Part shown: positions 26,135 to 35,761 of the stretch, in pieces
Numbering within the stretch: position 1 is the stretch's first letter
Layout: each line of letters opens with the position of its first letter
Assembly: GCA_902779705.1 (NCBI GenBank)
Contig: CACZCR010000011.1
Coordinates: 1-64,000, forward strand
Length of the DNA: 64,000 bases
Reading direction: 5' to 3'
From: an uncultured Bacteroidales bacterium
GTDB lineage: Bacteria > Bacteroidota > Bacteroidia > Bacteroidales > Paludibacteraceae
Program-made: the position numbers and the translations under genes
The notes under the pieces: generated by a model
Databases searched by the model: none
The model's input: only the letters and a program-made list of their open reading frames with translations
Told to the model about the DNA's origin: nothing

Positions 26135-26160
26135 AAATTCTTAATTCTTAATTTTGAATT
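26135..26160 (-). repeat. AATTCTT-word tract before the RNR-domain gene
   Basis: AATTCTTAATTCTTAATTTT words fill the gap and cover the thioesterase stop codon. The same words recur at 26862-26887 before the thioesterase start. Confidence 0.65.
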
Positions 26161-26861
26161 GTTATCTTCGCCGAGCAACTGGTCTCGTCGTATCTGTTCT
26201 TTTGTTGGTATTGTACACCATCTTCGCTTACCAGATAATAGGTCTGCAACTCGTCGCCCATCATCGCCTCTTTCGAGTAGTTGATATCCAGCCTTACTTT
26301 CTTGCCATAGTACGCCGGCAGATAGGCGTCTGTCATCGCTTGCAGATAGCGGCAACTGTTACAATGACCGTTATAATCGATATCCGAATAGACTATCTTG
26401 TGCTTGGCGCAGCCTGTCGGTTCGGGAATAGTGGTCATCCTTATGCGCGACATCTCTATCACCTCGCCATCTACGCAGCCTTCAAACATCGGATCGTCAA
26501 AGATGTTCACTATCTCGCGTTTTTTTAGGTCCAGTACCGCCCACACACTCTTGCATTGGCCGATCAGTCTGTCACCCGAGTAGATCCTGAAATCACGCGT
26601 ACTCAGCATATGTGCGTTGGACTCAATCCAGGTCTCAAACCGCACCTTCTGACAATGCGTCGGCAGCTCATACATCTCTACACTCAGCCGAGTCAGTATC
26701 CATGTCAACCCGATAGGGTGCAACGTGGCAATACCAAAACCCAGCTCGTCTGCCACAGTCCCGGCTATTTCCAGCAGGTAGTTCTCCAGGTTAAACAGCC
26801 TCAATCTCTTCTGCCCATCTACCTCCTGGTACTTGATCTCATATTCGTAAGAATATTTCAC
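26148..26861 (-). CDS. acyl-ACP thioesterase
   Basis: 237 residues, double hot-dog fold. It hydrolyses acyl-ACP to free fatty acid. The first hot-dog has GLTWILTRLSVEMYELP; the second holds the active-site DIDYNGHCNSCRY, matching the N-x-H motif of plant FatA/FatB-type and bacterial homologues, with a nearby acidic residue. With the two acyl-CoA ligases in this window it could form a fatty-acid release/re-activation loop. Preceded by an AATTTTTAATT-word tract and followed by the RNR-domain gene. Confidence 0.86.
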   Translation of the reverse strand: MKYSYEYEIKYQEVDGQKRLRLFNLENYLLEIAGTVADELGFGIATLHPIGLTWILTRLSVEMYELPTHCQKVRFETWIESNAHMLSTRDFRIYSGDRLIGQCKSVWAVLDLKKREIVNIFDDPMFEGCVDGEVIEMSRIRMTTIPEPTGCAKHKIVYSDIDYNGHCNSCRYLQAMTDAYLPAYYGKKVRLDINYSKEAMMGDELQTYYLVSEDGVQYQQKNRYDETSCSAKITIQN

Positions 26862-26887
26862 AATAATTTTTAATTCTTAATTTTTAA

Positions 26888-29053
26888 TTACTTCAACCAC
26901 TGATCCAGCCATCCTCTAAACTCACGTTGCCACAATATACCGTTCTGCGGCTTCAATACCCAATGGTTCTCATCTGGGAAAATCAGCAGTTTGGCCGGTA
27001 CCCCACGCATCTTAGCGGCATCAAAAGCAGCCATCGCTTGGTTAGCCAATATACGGTAGTCCTTCTCGCCGTGGATGCACAGGATAGGGGTGTCCCACTT
27101 GTCCACAAACTTATGCGGACTATTGGCAAACGTACGCTGAGCGACAGCATTATCCTTCTCCCAGTACGCGCCACCCATATCCCAGTTGGCAAACCATTTC
27201 TCCTCAGTCTCCAGATACTGCATCTCCAAGTTGAAGATACCATCATGCGCAATGAAGGCTTTGAATCGTCCGTCGTGATGTCCGGCTATCCAATAGACGC
27301 TAAAGCCGCCAAACGACGCACCTACGCAGCCCAGATGGTCCTTGTCTACATATGGCTCGTTGCAGAACTCATCAATAGCCGAGAAATAGTCCTTCATACA
27401 TTGTCCGCCGTAGTCACCGCTGATCTCTTCGTTCCACTCTTTGCCAAAGCCCGGCAGACCGCGACGATTAGGCGCTACAATGATATAGTCACCCGCCGAC
27501 ATCATCATAAAGTTCCAACGGTACGACCAAAACTGGCTCACCGGACTCTGCGGACCGCCCTCGCAATAGAGGATGGTCGGATATTTCTTCTTGGGGTCAA
27601 ACTTAGGCGGATAGATCACCCAAGTCAACATCTTTTTGCCGTCCGATGTCTTCTGCCAACGCGGCTCCACCGTACTCAGTTCGATCTGGTCATAGATATT
27701 TTTGTTCTCGTTGGTCAAACGCTCCAATGGCTGGTATTCGGCTACCGACGCCAAACCGGCCGCTACATCCAGTCGATAGATATCATTCGGTTCGCGCATC
27801 GAGTGCTTGAGCACGTACGCATATTTGTCACATACATCGCCCAGACTGACATCAAACTGACCTTCGGTCAACTTAGCTGCCGAACCGTCCAAACCGATAG
27901 CCCACAAGTGGATCGTGCCTTGGATAACAGCTGTGCCAAGTAGGGTAGAATCATTATACCACGCATACTCATCGATATTGGTATCCATCACCTCGCTTAA
28001 CCAGCGTTGCTCACCGGTCTTCAGGTTCTTGACCATCAACCTGTTCTCGTCGCTCTCATAGCCGTCCCGCTCCATCGACAGCCAAGCTATCCATTCGCCG
28101 TTAGGCGAGTAGCTCGGATTGATATCGTAACCCTTGTTTTCTTCGGTCAGATTGCGTTCTTCCGTAACCTGTAACCCCTCACCCGTAACCGTTACCAGAT
28201 AGATATCACTATTTGTGCTCACCGCATACTCCAAGCCGGTCTTCTTGCGGCAAGTGTAGGCTATCTCTTCGTTATTCGGATTCCAAGCCAGCTGCTCAAT
28301 GCCGCCAAACGGTTTCATCGGGCTCTCATAAGCTGTGCCTTCCAACAGGTTGACACCTTCGCCCATCTTGGCCGATTTAACCCGAACGCCGCGGCCGTAC
28401 TTGACCTCCAGCGGGCAGACAAAAGGCTGAGGAGCGGTCTCGGTCCATTCGTCCCAATGCTTATACATCAGGTCTTCATGCGTATGTCCCGTTGCCAACG
28501 GCAGATCCGGATACTTGTCCGCGGTCGTCTCTACGGTCTTCACCTGCTTGATCACGATCACCTTATCGCGCTTAGGCGAGATTAGAAATCCTTCGATATC
28601 CTCATTCTCACCCTTCACCTTGACGTCGTCTCCGTCTTGACGCAGACACAACTTGCCATCGCGCAGATAAGCCAGCGTGCCGCTATTGCCAAACCATGCC
28701 GGATCACTACCTACAAACTCGTCCAGCAACTCGCCGTTGAGCATCCCGTCTTCAGTCTGGCCTTCGCCGAACGGATTGACGATACGGATCCAAGTCGTTG
28801 AGCGGTTCTGCTCTACGCTATAGTAACTCACCGTATAAGCGATCCAGCCGGTCTCAATGTCGCTCACTACGCTGCCGATACGACCCATTGCCCACAAAGC
28901 CTCCGGAGTCAACCGGCCGCCTTCAATCTTGATCTGAGGCTTCTCAATAGGATTCTTGCTCTCAGCTTTCGCCTTTTTGCTTTCGACTTTACCACTGCAT
29001 CCTGCTCCCAACAGAGTGATTGCTGCCATAATAATAGGTATAATTTTTTTCAT
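26888..29053 (-). CDS. S9 family prolyl-oligopeptidase-type lipoprotein, DPP5-like
   Basis: 721 residues from ATG 29051-29053. The lipobox LLGAGC makes it a lipoprotein (Cys about residue 19). Residues about 40-450 are a beta-propeller; about 460-721 the alpha/beta hydrolase with Ser580 in GASFGG, Asp665 in GEKDYR and His697 in DENHW. It releases dipeptides in the periplasm, as the Porphyromonas DPP5 does. In the propeller, TVTGEGLQVTEER is encoded by a TAACCCGTAACC-type repeat in antisense (28157-28197). A longer upstream frame runs through the promoter and is rejected. Confidence 0.9.
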   Translation of the reverse strand: MKKIIPIIMAAITLLGAGCSGKVESKKAKAESKNPIEKPQIKIEGGRLTPEALWAMGRIGSVVSDIETGWIAYTVSYYSVEQNRSTTWIRIVNPFGEGQTEDGMLNGELLDEFVGSDPAWFGNSGTLAYLRDGKLCLRQDGDDVKVKGENEDIEGFLISPKRDKVIVIKQVKTVETTADKYPDLPLATGHTHEDLMYKHWDEWTETAPQPFVCPLEVKYGRGVRVKSAKMGEGVNLLEGTAYESPMKPFGGIEQLAWNPNNEEIAYTCRKKTGLEYAVSTNSDIYLVTVTGEGLQVTEERNLTEENKGYDINPSYSPNGEWIAWLSMERDGYESDENRLMVKNLKTGEQRWLSEVMDTNIDEYAWYNDSTLLGTAVIQGTIHLWAIGLDGSAAKLTEGQFDVSLGDVCDKYAYVLKHSMREPNDIYRLDVAAGLASVAEYQPLERLTNENKNIYDQIELSTVEPRWQKTSDGKKMLTWVIYPPKFDPKKKYPTILYCEGGPQSPVSQFWSYRWNFMMMSAGDYIIVAPNRRGLPGFGKEWNEEISGDYGGQCMKDYFSAIDEFCNEPYVDKDHLGCVGASFGGFSVYWIAGHHDGRFKAFIAHDGIFNLEMQYLETEEKWFANWDMGGAYWEKDNAVAQRTFANSPHKFVDKWDTPILCIHGEKDYRILANQAMAAFDAAKMRGVPAKLLIFPDENHWVLKPQNGILWQREFRGWLDQWLK

Positions 29054-29082
29054 AAATCGGATTATTGCATAGTTTGAGCGTG

Positions 29083-29114
29083 CAAAAGTACAATTTTTTT
29101 TGCATATATGCAAA
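29083..29114 (-). promoter_or_regulatory. promoter of the S9 peptidase gene
   Basis: Minus strand: TTTG (29111-29114), 20 bp, TACTTTTG (29083-29090). The -33 box lies in the perfect 16 bp palindrome TTTGCATATATGCAAA (29099-29114), although no plus-strand -7 box matches here. Confidence 0.82.
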
Positions 29115-29171
29115 TATTATGTCAAAAATTTTTGTTTATCTGCGTATGTTTATTTAAAAAATACAAATCCA

Positions 29172-29203
29172 TTTGTATATATCATTTATTTTTCGTACCT
29201 TTG
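29172..29203 (+). promoter_or_regulatory. promoter of the ddh operon
   Basis: TTTG (29172-29175), 20 bp, TACCTTTG (29196-29203), 27 bp before the ddh ATG. Confidence 0.83.
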
Positions 29204-29230
29204 CAGCGTCAATTGTCTAAATCAAGAAAA

Positions 29231-30106
29231 ATGAAAGTTGCAATCTTAGGATACGGCAATATCGGTCGTGCTGCAGAGCAAGCGATCCTTTCTGCTCCGG
29301 ATATGGAGCTTGCCGGTATTTATCACCATGGTGAGATCAATGATCAGCTGGTTAAAAACCAAATGGCCGGACGTGTAGACGCAGTCCTGCTGTGTACTCC
29401 GACTCGCGAGGTGCCCCGTTTTGCAGAGCTGTTTGCTCAGCACGGTATCTGTACGGTCGATAGTTTTGATATCCATGGCCAGATCTATGACCTGCGTAGC
29501 CGTCTGATGCCCGTTTGTGAGCAGAACCGCGCGCTCAGTATCATCTCTGCCGGCTGGGATCCGGGTACGGACTCTATGGTACGTGCTCTGTTGCTGGCGA
29601 TGGCGCCTAAGGGCTTGACCTATACCAATTTCGGTCCGGGCCGCTCGATGGGACACACCGTGGCTGCCAAGGCAATCAAGGGCGTTAAGAATGCCCTGTC
29701 GATGACTATCCCTCTGGGCACGGGTATCCACCGTCGTATGGTGTATGTCGAGCTCGAAGAGGGCGCTGACTTCAAGACCGTAGAAGCCAACCTGCTGGCG
29801 GATGACTATTTTGCACACGACGAGACACACGTCATTCCCGTGGACTGTATCGATACGCTCAACAATGTGGCCCATGGTGTTAACCTCGTTCGCTCCGGCG
29901 TATCGGGTGCTACTCACAACCAGCGTTTTGAGTTCAATATGGAGATTGACAACCCTGCACTGACAGGACAAGTGATGGTCAGCTGCGCTCGTGCAGCCAT
30001 CCGCATGCAACAACGTGGTGAGTACGGTTGCCGCACGATGATTGAGCTTCGTCCTATCGACCTGCTACCCGGTAAAACAGAGAACCTCATTAAATCGATC
30101 GTATAA
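29231..30106 (+). CDS. ddh: meso-diaminopimelate D-dehydrogenase
   Basis: 291 residues from ATG 29231; earlier in-frame codons cover the promoter. It makes meso-diaminopimelate from tetrahydrodipicolinate with NADPH and ammonia, for lysine and peptidoglycan. Rossmann start MKVAILGYGNIGRAAE, CTPTREVP, SAGWDPGTDSM and GPGRSMGHTVAAKAI are family signatures. First gene of a run with a membrane protein, an acyl-CoA ligase and coaX, most junctions overlapping or short. Confidence 0.95.
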   Translation: MKVAILGYGNIGRAAEQAILSAPDMELAGIYHHGEINDQLVKNQMAGRVDAVLLCTPTREVPRFAELFAQHGICTVDSFDIHGQIYDLRSRLMPVCEQNRALSIISAGWDPGTDSMVRALLLAMAPKGLTYTNFGPGRSMGHTVAAKAIKGVKNALSMTIPLGTGIHRRMVYVELEEGADFKTVEANLLADDYFAHDETHVIPVDCIDTLNNVAHGVNLVRSGVSGATHNQRFEFNMEIDNPALTGQVMVSCARAAIRMQQRGEYGCRTMIELRPIDLLPGKTENLIKSIV

Positions 30107-30489
30107 TGGAAACAAAAGCCAAAGTCATCGCTTGGAGCAGCACAATCACTGTGCTGGCAGTTGCGTTGTTCATCTTCTTTAAGTTCTGCTTTGTCTATTC
30201 CGAAGGCGTCAACGAAGGAGATATCAACTATTTCCAAAAAGAGGGATTCATTTTCAAGACCTACGAGGGTAAGATGATCCAGTCCGGCCTCAAGTCCAAG
30301 CCGGCACAGGGAGCCGTTCAGTCCAACGAGTTTAAATTCTCGGTGGACAACGAGCGTGTGGCACAACAGATCATGGAGAATCCCAACACCAACGTCAAAC
30401 TGCACTGGCATCGCTACCTCGGCACGCTGCCTTGGCGCGGTAACAGCCAGTTTGTGGTGGACTCCATCTATACGGTGCCCAACAAATAA
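30106..30489 (+). CDS. conserved single-TM protein of unknown function
   Basis: 127 residues, TAATG overlap with ddh. One N-terminal TM helix (about 9-30), then a soluble domain with KEGFIFKTYEGKMIQSGL and KLHWHRYLGTLPWRG. I recall similar proteins in Bacteroidales but no function. The topology suggests a periplasmic domain. Confidence 0.75.
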   Translation: METKAKVIAWSSTITVLAVALFIFFKFCFVYSEGVNEGDINYFQKEGFIFKTYEGKMIQSGLKSKPAQGAVQSNEFKFSVDNERVAQQIMENPNTNVKLHWHRYLGTLPWRGNSQFVVDSIYTVPNK

Positions 30490-30526
30490 ATCGTAAATCG
30501 TCAATCAATCGTAAATCGTAAATAGT
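30490..30526 (+). repeat. AATCGTAAATCGTCAAT word tract
   Basis: From stop codon to next start the gap is made of ATCGTAA/ATCGTCA words at 7-8 bp. Confidence 0.75.
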
Positions 30527-32203
30527 ATGATGAACGAAGAAAAATACAATTTTGTCAAGATGTTCGAGCGTTCGTTCCGCGAGAACTGGGACCTCGAAGC
30601 TGTTAGCGACTGGGGAACGAATGTCACCTTGACCTATGGCCAGCTGGCCATCAACATCGAGAAGCTGCATATACTCTTCAAAGAGTGCGGCATCAAAAAG
30701 GACGACAAGATTGCCGTTATGGGTAAGAACAATAGCAATTGGATTGCTGTCTATCTGGCTACGATCACTTATGGTGCGATCATCGTGCCGATCCTGCAGG
30801 ATTTCCGTGCGAACGATGCGATTCACATCATCAACCACTCGGGTTCGAAGTTGCTCTTCATCAGCGATATCAATTGGGAGGGTATTGAGTTGGATCAGAT
30901 CCCGCATGTGTTGGCATCCGTCAGCCTCAATGACTGGCACCCGATCTCATTGGCCTTAGACCCGAAGAAGATCAACTACGATGCGATTCAGGCAAAGTTT
31001 AAAGCGAAACATCCGGACGGCTATTGGGCAAAGGATGTGCATTTCGACGACCGCCCCAACAGCGAGATAGGTTCGATTAACTATACCTCCGGAACGACCG
31101 GTTTCAGCAAAGGCGTCATCATGCCGCTGAACGGTTTGGCCGGCAATGTGCGTTTCGGTATTGAGTCGGGTTTGGCTTTCAAGGGCGCGCGCTTCGTGAC
31201 CTTCCTGCCTTTGGCGCACGCGTACGGATGCGCGTTCGACTTCCTGTCCTGCCTCGCAGCCGGTGGTCATACCTGGTTGGTAGGCCGTACGCCGTCGCCG
31301 AAGATCTTGCTCAAGGCCTTCTCGGAAGTGAAGCCGACGCTGATCCTCTCTGTGCCGCTGATCCTCGAGAAGATATACAAGAAGATGATTGTTCCGCAGA
31401 TCCAGAAGCCGCCCGTTAGTTGGGTACTCAAAGTGCCGTTCCTGGATTCGGTGGTATGCTCGAAGATCCGCGAACAGCTCGTTCAGGCTTTCGGAGGCGA
31501 GTTCCGTCAGATCATCATCGGCGGTGCGCCGCTCAACCCGGAAGTGGAGGCGTTCCTCTACCGCATCAAGTTCCCCGTGTCGGTGGGCTACGGTATGACG
31601 GAGTGCGCGCCGCTGATCGCCTTCACGCCGTACGACTGCGGCAGTAAACCGTATTCCTGCGGTAAACCGCTGCCTGGCATCATGGAGGTGAAGATCGTTA
31701 ACCCGAATGCGGAAGGAGTAGGTGAGGTAGTCGTTCGCGGCGAGAACACCATGACCGGATACTACAAGAACGCGCAGGCAACCAAAGAGAGCTTTACTTC
31801 CGACGGATGGCTCCGTACAGGTGACCTCGGTATGCTCGACGAGGACGGATTCCTCTATATCAAGGGCCGCTGCAAGACGATGTTGCTCGGTCCGAGCGGA
31901 CAGAATATCTACCCGGAGGAGATAGAGGCCAAACTCAATAACATGCCGTATGTACTCGAGTCGCTCGTGCTGCAACACGAAGACAACCGCCTGGTAGCGC
32001 TTATCTGTCCGGACTATAACGAGGTGGACGCCAGCGATATGTCTCGCGAGCAGCTCGACCAGTATATGGAGGACGCACGCAAACAGGTCAATGCCGAACT
32101 GGCAGCCTATGAGCAGATAGCAGTCGTCAAACTCTATCCGCATGAGTTTGAGAAGACTCCTAAGAAATCTATCAAACGATTCCTATATACCAATATGGTC
32201 TGA
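30527..32203 (+). CDS. AMP-forming long-chain acyl-CoA ligase (second copy)
   Basis: 558 residues; ATGATG start. Motifs as in its paralogue at 15997: YTSGTTGFSKGV, GYGMTECAPL, GWLRTGDLG, SGQNIYPEEIE, and the C-terminal Lys in TPKKSIKRF. Compared with the first copy it has a slightly longer N-terminus and differs around the fatty-acid pocket, so the two may prefer different chain lengths. TGATG overlap with coaX shows coupled translation. Confidence 0.9.
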   Translation: MMNEEKYNFVKMFERSFRENWDLEAVSDWGTNVTLTYGQLAINIEKLHILFKECGIKKDDKIAVMGKNNSNWIAVYLATITYGAIIVPILQDFRANDAIHIINHSGSKLLFISDINWEGIELDQIPHVLASVSLNDWHPISLALDPKKINYDAIQAKFKAKHPDGYWAKDVHFDDRPNSEIGSINYTSGTTGFSKGVIMPLNGLAGNVRFGIESGLAFKGARFVTFLPLAHAYGCAFDFLSCLAAGGHTWLVGRTPSPKILLKAFSEVKPTLILSVPLILEKIYKKMIVPQIQKPPVSWVLKVPFLDSVVCSKIREQLVQAFGGEFRQIIIGGAPLNPEVEAFLYRIKFPVSVGYGMTECAPLIAFTPYDCGSKPYSCGKPLPGIMEVKIVNPNAEGVGEVVVRGENTMTGYYKNAQATKESFTSDGWLRTGDLGMLDEDGFLYIKGRCKTMLLGPSGQNIYPEEIEAKLNNMPYVLESLVLQHEDNRLVALICPDYNEVDASDMSREQLDQYMEDARKQVNAELAAYEQIAVVKLYPHEFEKTPKKSIKRFLYTNMV

Positions 32204-32961
32204 TGAATATTTGTATTGACCAGGGAAATAGTCGCACCAAGGTGGCGCTGTTCCAGAACGGCAAATTAACCCACCATTTCATATACAAAGCGTTCGCATC
32301 TTCGGATGTCGAACGCCTGTTTGCGCTCTATCCCATCACCGATTCGATTATCTCGTCTGTGGTTAATATAGAGCCGGCTGTGGTCAATACACTCCATCGT
32401 CTTAGCCGCCAGTTCATCCTCTTCGACCACCAGACACCCGTACCCATCATCAACCGTTACGACACGCCCGAGACACTCGGACAAGACCGTCTGGCTGCAG
32501 CGGTGGGGGCGAACGCACTCTCGCCTAACGAGAACCTGCTCATCATCGATGCCGGTTCGGCTATCACCTATGACTTTGTGTCGGCCGAAGGCACCTATAT
32601 GGGCGGAAACATCGCACCGGGGATGAAAATGCGTTTCACTATGCTCCAGCGAATGACCAAAAAGCTGCCTATGGTTGAGACCGAAGAGAACGAGCTCCTC
32701 CCGCTGTTTGGCTCCAACACACGTGACGCTATCGCGGCCGGAGTCATTCGGGGCGTTGCCTACGAGGCCAAAGGCTATATGCGAACACTCAGTAAACGGG
32801 TAGAGCACTTCCAGACCTACCTCACCGGAGGTAACGCTCCTTATATTTTACGCAACGTGCGCGAACCGCAACTCGAATTGCCCGCTATCAAGTATGAGAA
32901 ACATCTTGTACTGATCGGATTGAATCATATTTTGGAGTATAACAAACAAAAAACAGCATAA
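32203..32961 (+). CDS. coaX: type III pantothenate kinase
   Basis: 252 residues. ASKHA fold: phosphate-1 loop IDQGNSRTK, DAGSAITYDFV, GGNIAPGM and GVIRGVAYEAKGYM. It phosphorylates pantothenate, the first step of CoA synthesis, and needs a monovalent cation. Position right after an acyl-CoA ligase links CoA supply with CoA use. Confidence 0.94.
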   Translation: MNICIDQGNSRTKVALFQNGKLTHHFIYKAFASSDVERLFALYPITDSIISSVVNIEPAVVNTLHRLSRQFILFDHQTPVPIINRYDTPETLGQDRLAAAVGANALSPNENLLIIDAGSAITYDFVSAEGTYMGGNIAPGMKMRFTMLQRMTKKLPMVETEENELLPLFGSNTRDAIAAGVIRGVAYEAKGYMRTLSKRVEHFQTYLTGGNAPYILRNVREPQLELPAIKYEKHLVLIGLNHILEYNKQKTA

Positions 32962-32964
32962 AAA

Positions 32965-32996
32965 TTTGTGAGTTCCAGAAATTTTGCGTATCTTTG
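32965..32996 (+). promoter_or_regulatory. promoter of the outer-membrane protein operon
   Basis: TTTG (32965-32968), 20 bp, TATCTTTG (32989-32996), 15 bp before the ATG; very short leader. Confidence 0.8.
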
Positions 32997-33010
32997 CAGG
33001 CTGAAATCAT

Positions 33011-34240
33011 ATGAGAATACTTAAACGACATATTTTAGCATCTTTGCTGCTCTTGATAGCAGTTTCTCTTGTTGCGCAGAATCAGACCTCGTCGCCTTTC
33101 TCTGCCTTTGCATATGGTGACCTCAATGACAACACCCCCAATGCCTATCGCGCTATGGGTGGTGTCTCTGCCGGAATGCGTAACAACAAGGTGATCAACC
33201 CTGCTCAGCCGGCTTCTTATACCTCGTGCGATAGTCTTACGTTTATGTTTGACATCGCCGCTTCGGCTATGTGGTCGCGATATAGCGATGCATCCGGGAT
33301 GCGTAACAGGGCCAACGGTAACCTCGAGTATATATCGCTCCAGTTGCCGCTCTATAAGCGCTATATCGCCCTCTCGGCTGGTGTACTGCCGTATAGCTCG
33401 GTGGGCTATGATATCACGATTGCCGATTCTATCAACTCCGACTACCACTATACCAAGTCTTATGTAGGCGAGGGTGGTATCAGCGAGGTCTATGGTGGTC
33501 TGGGCTTCAATATATGCGACTGGGTAGCACTCGGCGCCAATATCTACTATATGTTCGGCGATATCGAGCACCTGCGTACACTCAGTTTTTCTGAGTCTAA
33601 CCTCCATTCCACTATCCAGGACGAGATCATGGAGGTCAGTTCGTTGCGCTTCCGCTATGGACTGCAACTCTTCCACACCTTTGGCGACCACTCGTTCACG
33701 CTGGGCGGTATATTCGAGAATAAGATGAAACTCAATAGCCATTTCTACGAGCTCGAGACCTCAGAGACCGATACGATTCAGGTCTACGAAGGCTTGTTCC
33801 AAACGCCGATGATCTACGGTGGCGGACTGAGCTATAGCTGGGCCAACCGCCTCACGCTGGCTTTTGACTACCAGCGCCAATGTATGTCGTCTGCGCTCTA
33901 TCTGGGTATGCCGGGTCAGTATAGTGGCTTGCAGGATCGCAATCGCTATGCTTTCGGTTTTGAGTATCGTCACAATCCTACCGGCCGCCGTTATGTGGAC
34001 CGTGTGATGTGGCGAGGCGGTATGACGATAGCTGATGAGTATCAGAATACCATTCCTAACAAGGCCATCACGGCTTCTATTGGTGTGGGTTTCCCGCTCC
34101 GTGCAGCAGGAACGGTCATCAATACCACGCTCGAGTACCAACATCGCGGTAGCCGCGCTATCGGACTAGAGGACAACTCCCTACGTCTGGTCATCAACGC
34201 ATCGGTAGCCGAGAACTGGTTCTTCAAGCGCAAACTGTAG
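33011..34240 (+). CDS. predicted outer-membrane beta-barrel protein
   Basis: 409 residues with a signal peptide (about 1-22, VAQ). The mature part alternates hydrophobic/polar residues in aromatic-rich strands (FALGFEYRHN-like, TLAFDYQRQ, NTTLEYQHRG) and begins SSPFSAFAYGDLNDN...RAMGGVSAGMRN, an opening typical of Bacteroidota FadL/PorV-like outer-membrane proteins. Specific function unknown. First of an envelope group: TPR protein, then LptC. Confidence 0.75.
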   Translation: MRILKRHILASLLLLIAVSLVAQNQTSSPFSAFAYGDLNDNTPNAYRAMGGVSAGMRNNKVINPAQPASYTSCDSLTFMFDIAASAMWSRYSDASGMRNRANGNLEYISLQLPLYKRYIALSAGVLPYSSVGYDITIADSINSDYHYTKSYVGEGGISEVYGGLGFNICDWVALGANIYYMFGDIEHLRTLSFSESNLHSTIQDEIMEVSSLRFRYGLQLFHTFGDHSFTLGGIFENKMKLNSHFYELETSETDTIQVYEGLFQTPMIYGGGLSYSWANRLTLAFDYQRQCMSSALYLGMPGQYSGLQDRNRYAFGFEYRHNPTGRRYVDRVMWRGGMTIADEYQNTIPNKAITASIGVGFPLRAAGTVINTTLEYQHRGSRAIGLEDNSLRLVINASVAENWFFKRKL

Positions 34241-34242
34241 TT

Positions 34243-34339
34243 TGGCACGATAATTGCAAATCGTCAATTAACTAAATCGTCAATCAATCGTAAATCGTCA
34301 ATTGTCCAATTGTCAATTAATAAAATAAATTATAAAATT
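34243..34339 (+). repeat. long AATCGTCAAT/CAATTGTC word tract
   Basis: Almost 100 bp from the barrel gene stop to the TPR gene start, made of AATCGTCAATTAA, AATCGTCAATC and CAATTGTC words. No promoter of the usual type seen. Confidence 0.75.
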
Positions 34340-35746
34340 ATGAAACTCAGATCCTTATTAATCATTGCTTTGGCAGCTGCAGTTCCTGCAATGGCTTGCG
34401 CTAAGAAGCCGAAGAAATCCAAAGAGCCGGTTGAGCCGGTAGTGGTGAATCCTTATCTTGTTCCTGAAGCTGAGTGCGAGGACTATTTCTCCTTGGAGCA
34501 CGAGAGCTTGAAGAACAAAGACTACGAGACCGCTTACGAGCAATGGATGACCGTTTATACATCCTGCCCGGGTATCCAGCGTCAGCTCTATACCGATGGT
34601 GCACGTATCATGGAGGCACTCTACAAGCGTGCCAAAGCGGAGGGTAACGAGCAGGAGATGATCCGCATCGCTAACCAGATCATGGACATGTATGACAAGC
34701 GAATGCAGTATTTCGGTGACGACGAGCGTTATCCGATCTCCTACATCCTCTCGACCAAGGCTGTTGATTATAAGACCTACTTCGAGGGCACTGAGGCATA
34801 TAGCCGCGACACTGTCTATGCATGGTTGCACGAGGCTATGAAGCACGACCAGGCTTCACCGTTCTTGACGGCTTTGGAGATGCTGTTCAATATGTCCTAT
34901 GAGAACTACCAAGCTGACAAGACCAACCAGGAGAAAGCAGACCTCTTCGTCGAGGACTATAACAACGTATTGGTAGGTCTGGCTATCTTGGTCGATGATA
35001 CGACTTATGCTAACCGTGAGTTGGCCGGTCAGAAGAAAGACTGGTACGACCAACAGTTCGCTCAATCGGGTGTAGCTGACTGCTCTAAGCTCGACGAGCT
35101 CTATGGCAAAGTGGTAGAGGAGAACAAGAACGACTATTCGATCCTGCGTCGTCTGGCTGCTCTGTATCGTCAGATGGACTGTGAGGAGTCGCCTGTCTAC
35201 TTGGCAGCAGTGGCTCAGATGAAAGCCCTGCGTCCTACCGAGTCTTACGGTTCGGGTTCGGCAGGTTTGGCTAAGAAGTGCCTCAAGAACAAAGACTACT
35301 CGGGCGCTATCGCTAACTTCAACAAGGCCCTCTCTGAGACCTCTTCTGCTTCAGACAAGGCTGACTATCTCTACCTGATCGCACAGTGCTACTATGCATC
35401 TAAGAGCTATCAGAACGCAGCCAACTATGCTAAGCAGTCGCTGGGCGTTAAGCCGGGTCAAGGACGTTGCTACATGCTGATCGGTAACTGCTACGCAACT
35501 GCTAAGCCTTATCCGGGCAACACCGCTAAGGACAAGATCCTGAACAAGACCGTCTTCTGGGCAGCATGTGATATGTTTGAGCGCGCTAAGGCCGATCCTT
35601 CGACGGCTGGTAAGGCTGCATCAGCTATCGCTACCTACAGCAAGTACTTCCCGACCAAAGAGGAGCGCTTCGACCTGCCGAAGGAGTTCAAGGGTTCGAC
35701 CTTCTATGTAGGCGGCTGGGTGAACGTTACGACACGTATCCGCTAA
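34340..35746 (+). CDS. exported tetratricopeptide-repeat protein
   Basis: 468 residues from ATG 34340; ten earlier codons come from the repeat tract. Signal peptide about 1-22 ending AMACAKK; the Cys could be lipidated. TPR-like helices occur at about 50-115 (LKNKDYETAYEQWMTVY) and 320-400 (CLKNKDYSGAIANFNKAL, YASKSYQNAANYAKQSL). Likely a periplasmic protein-interaction platform between the barrel protein and LptC. Confidence 0.8.
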   Translation: MKLRSLLIIALAAAVPAMACAKKPKKSKEPVEPVVVNPYLVPEAECEDYFSLEHESLKNKDYETAYEQWMTVYTSCPGIQRQLYTDGARIMEALYKRAKAEGNEQEMIRIANQIMDMYDKRMQYFGDDERYPISYILSTKAVDYKTYFEGTEAYSRDTVYAWLHEAMKHDQASPFLTALEMLFNMSYENYQADKTNQEKADLFVEDYNNVLVGLAILVDDTTYANRELAGQKKDWYDQQFAQSGVADCSKLDELYGKVVEENKNDYSILRRLAALYRQMDCEESPVYLAAVAQMKALRPTESYGSGSAGLAKKCLKNKDYSGAIANFNKALSETSSASDKADYLYLIAQCYYASKSYQNAANYAKQSLGVKPGQGRCYMLIGNCYATAKPYPGNTAKDKILNKTVFWAACDMFERAKADPSTAGKAASAIATYSKYFPTKEERFDLPKEFKGSTFYVGGWVNVTTRIR

Positions 35747-35761
35747 ATCTCTCTATCCCAC

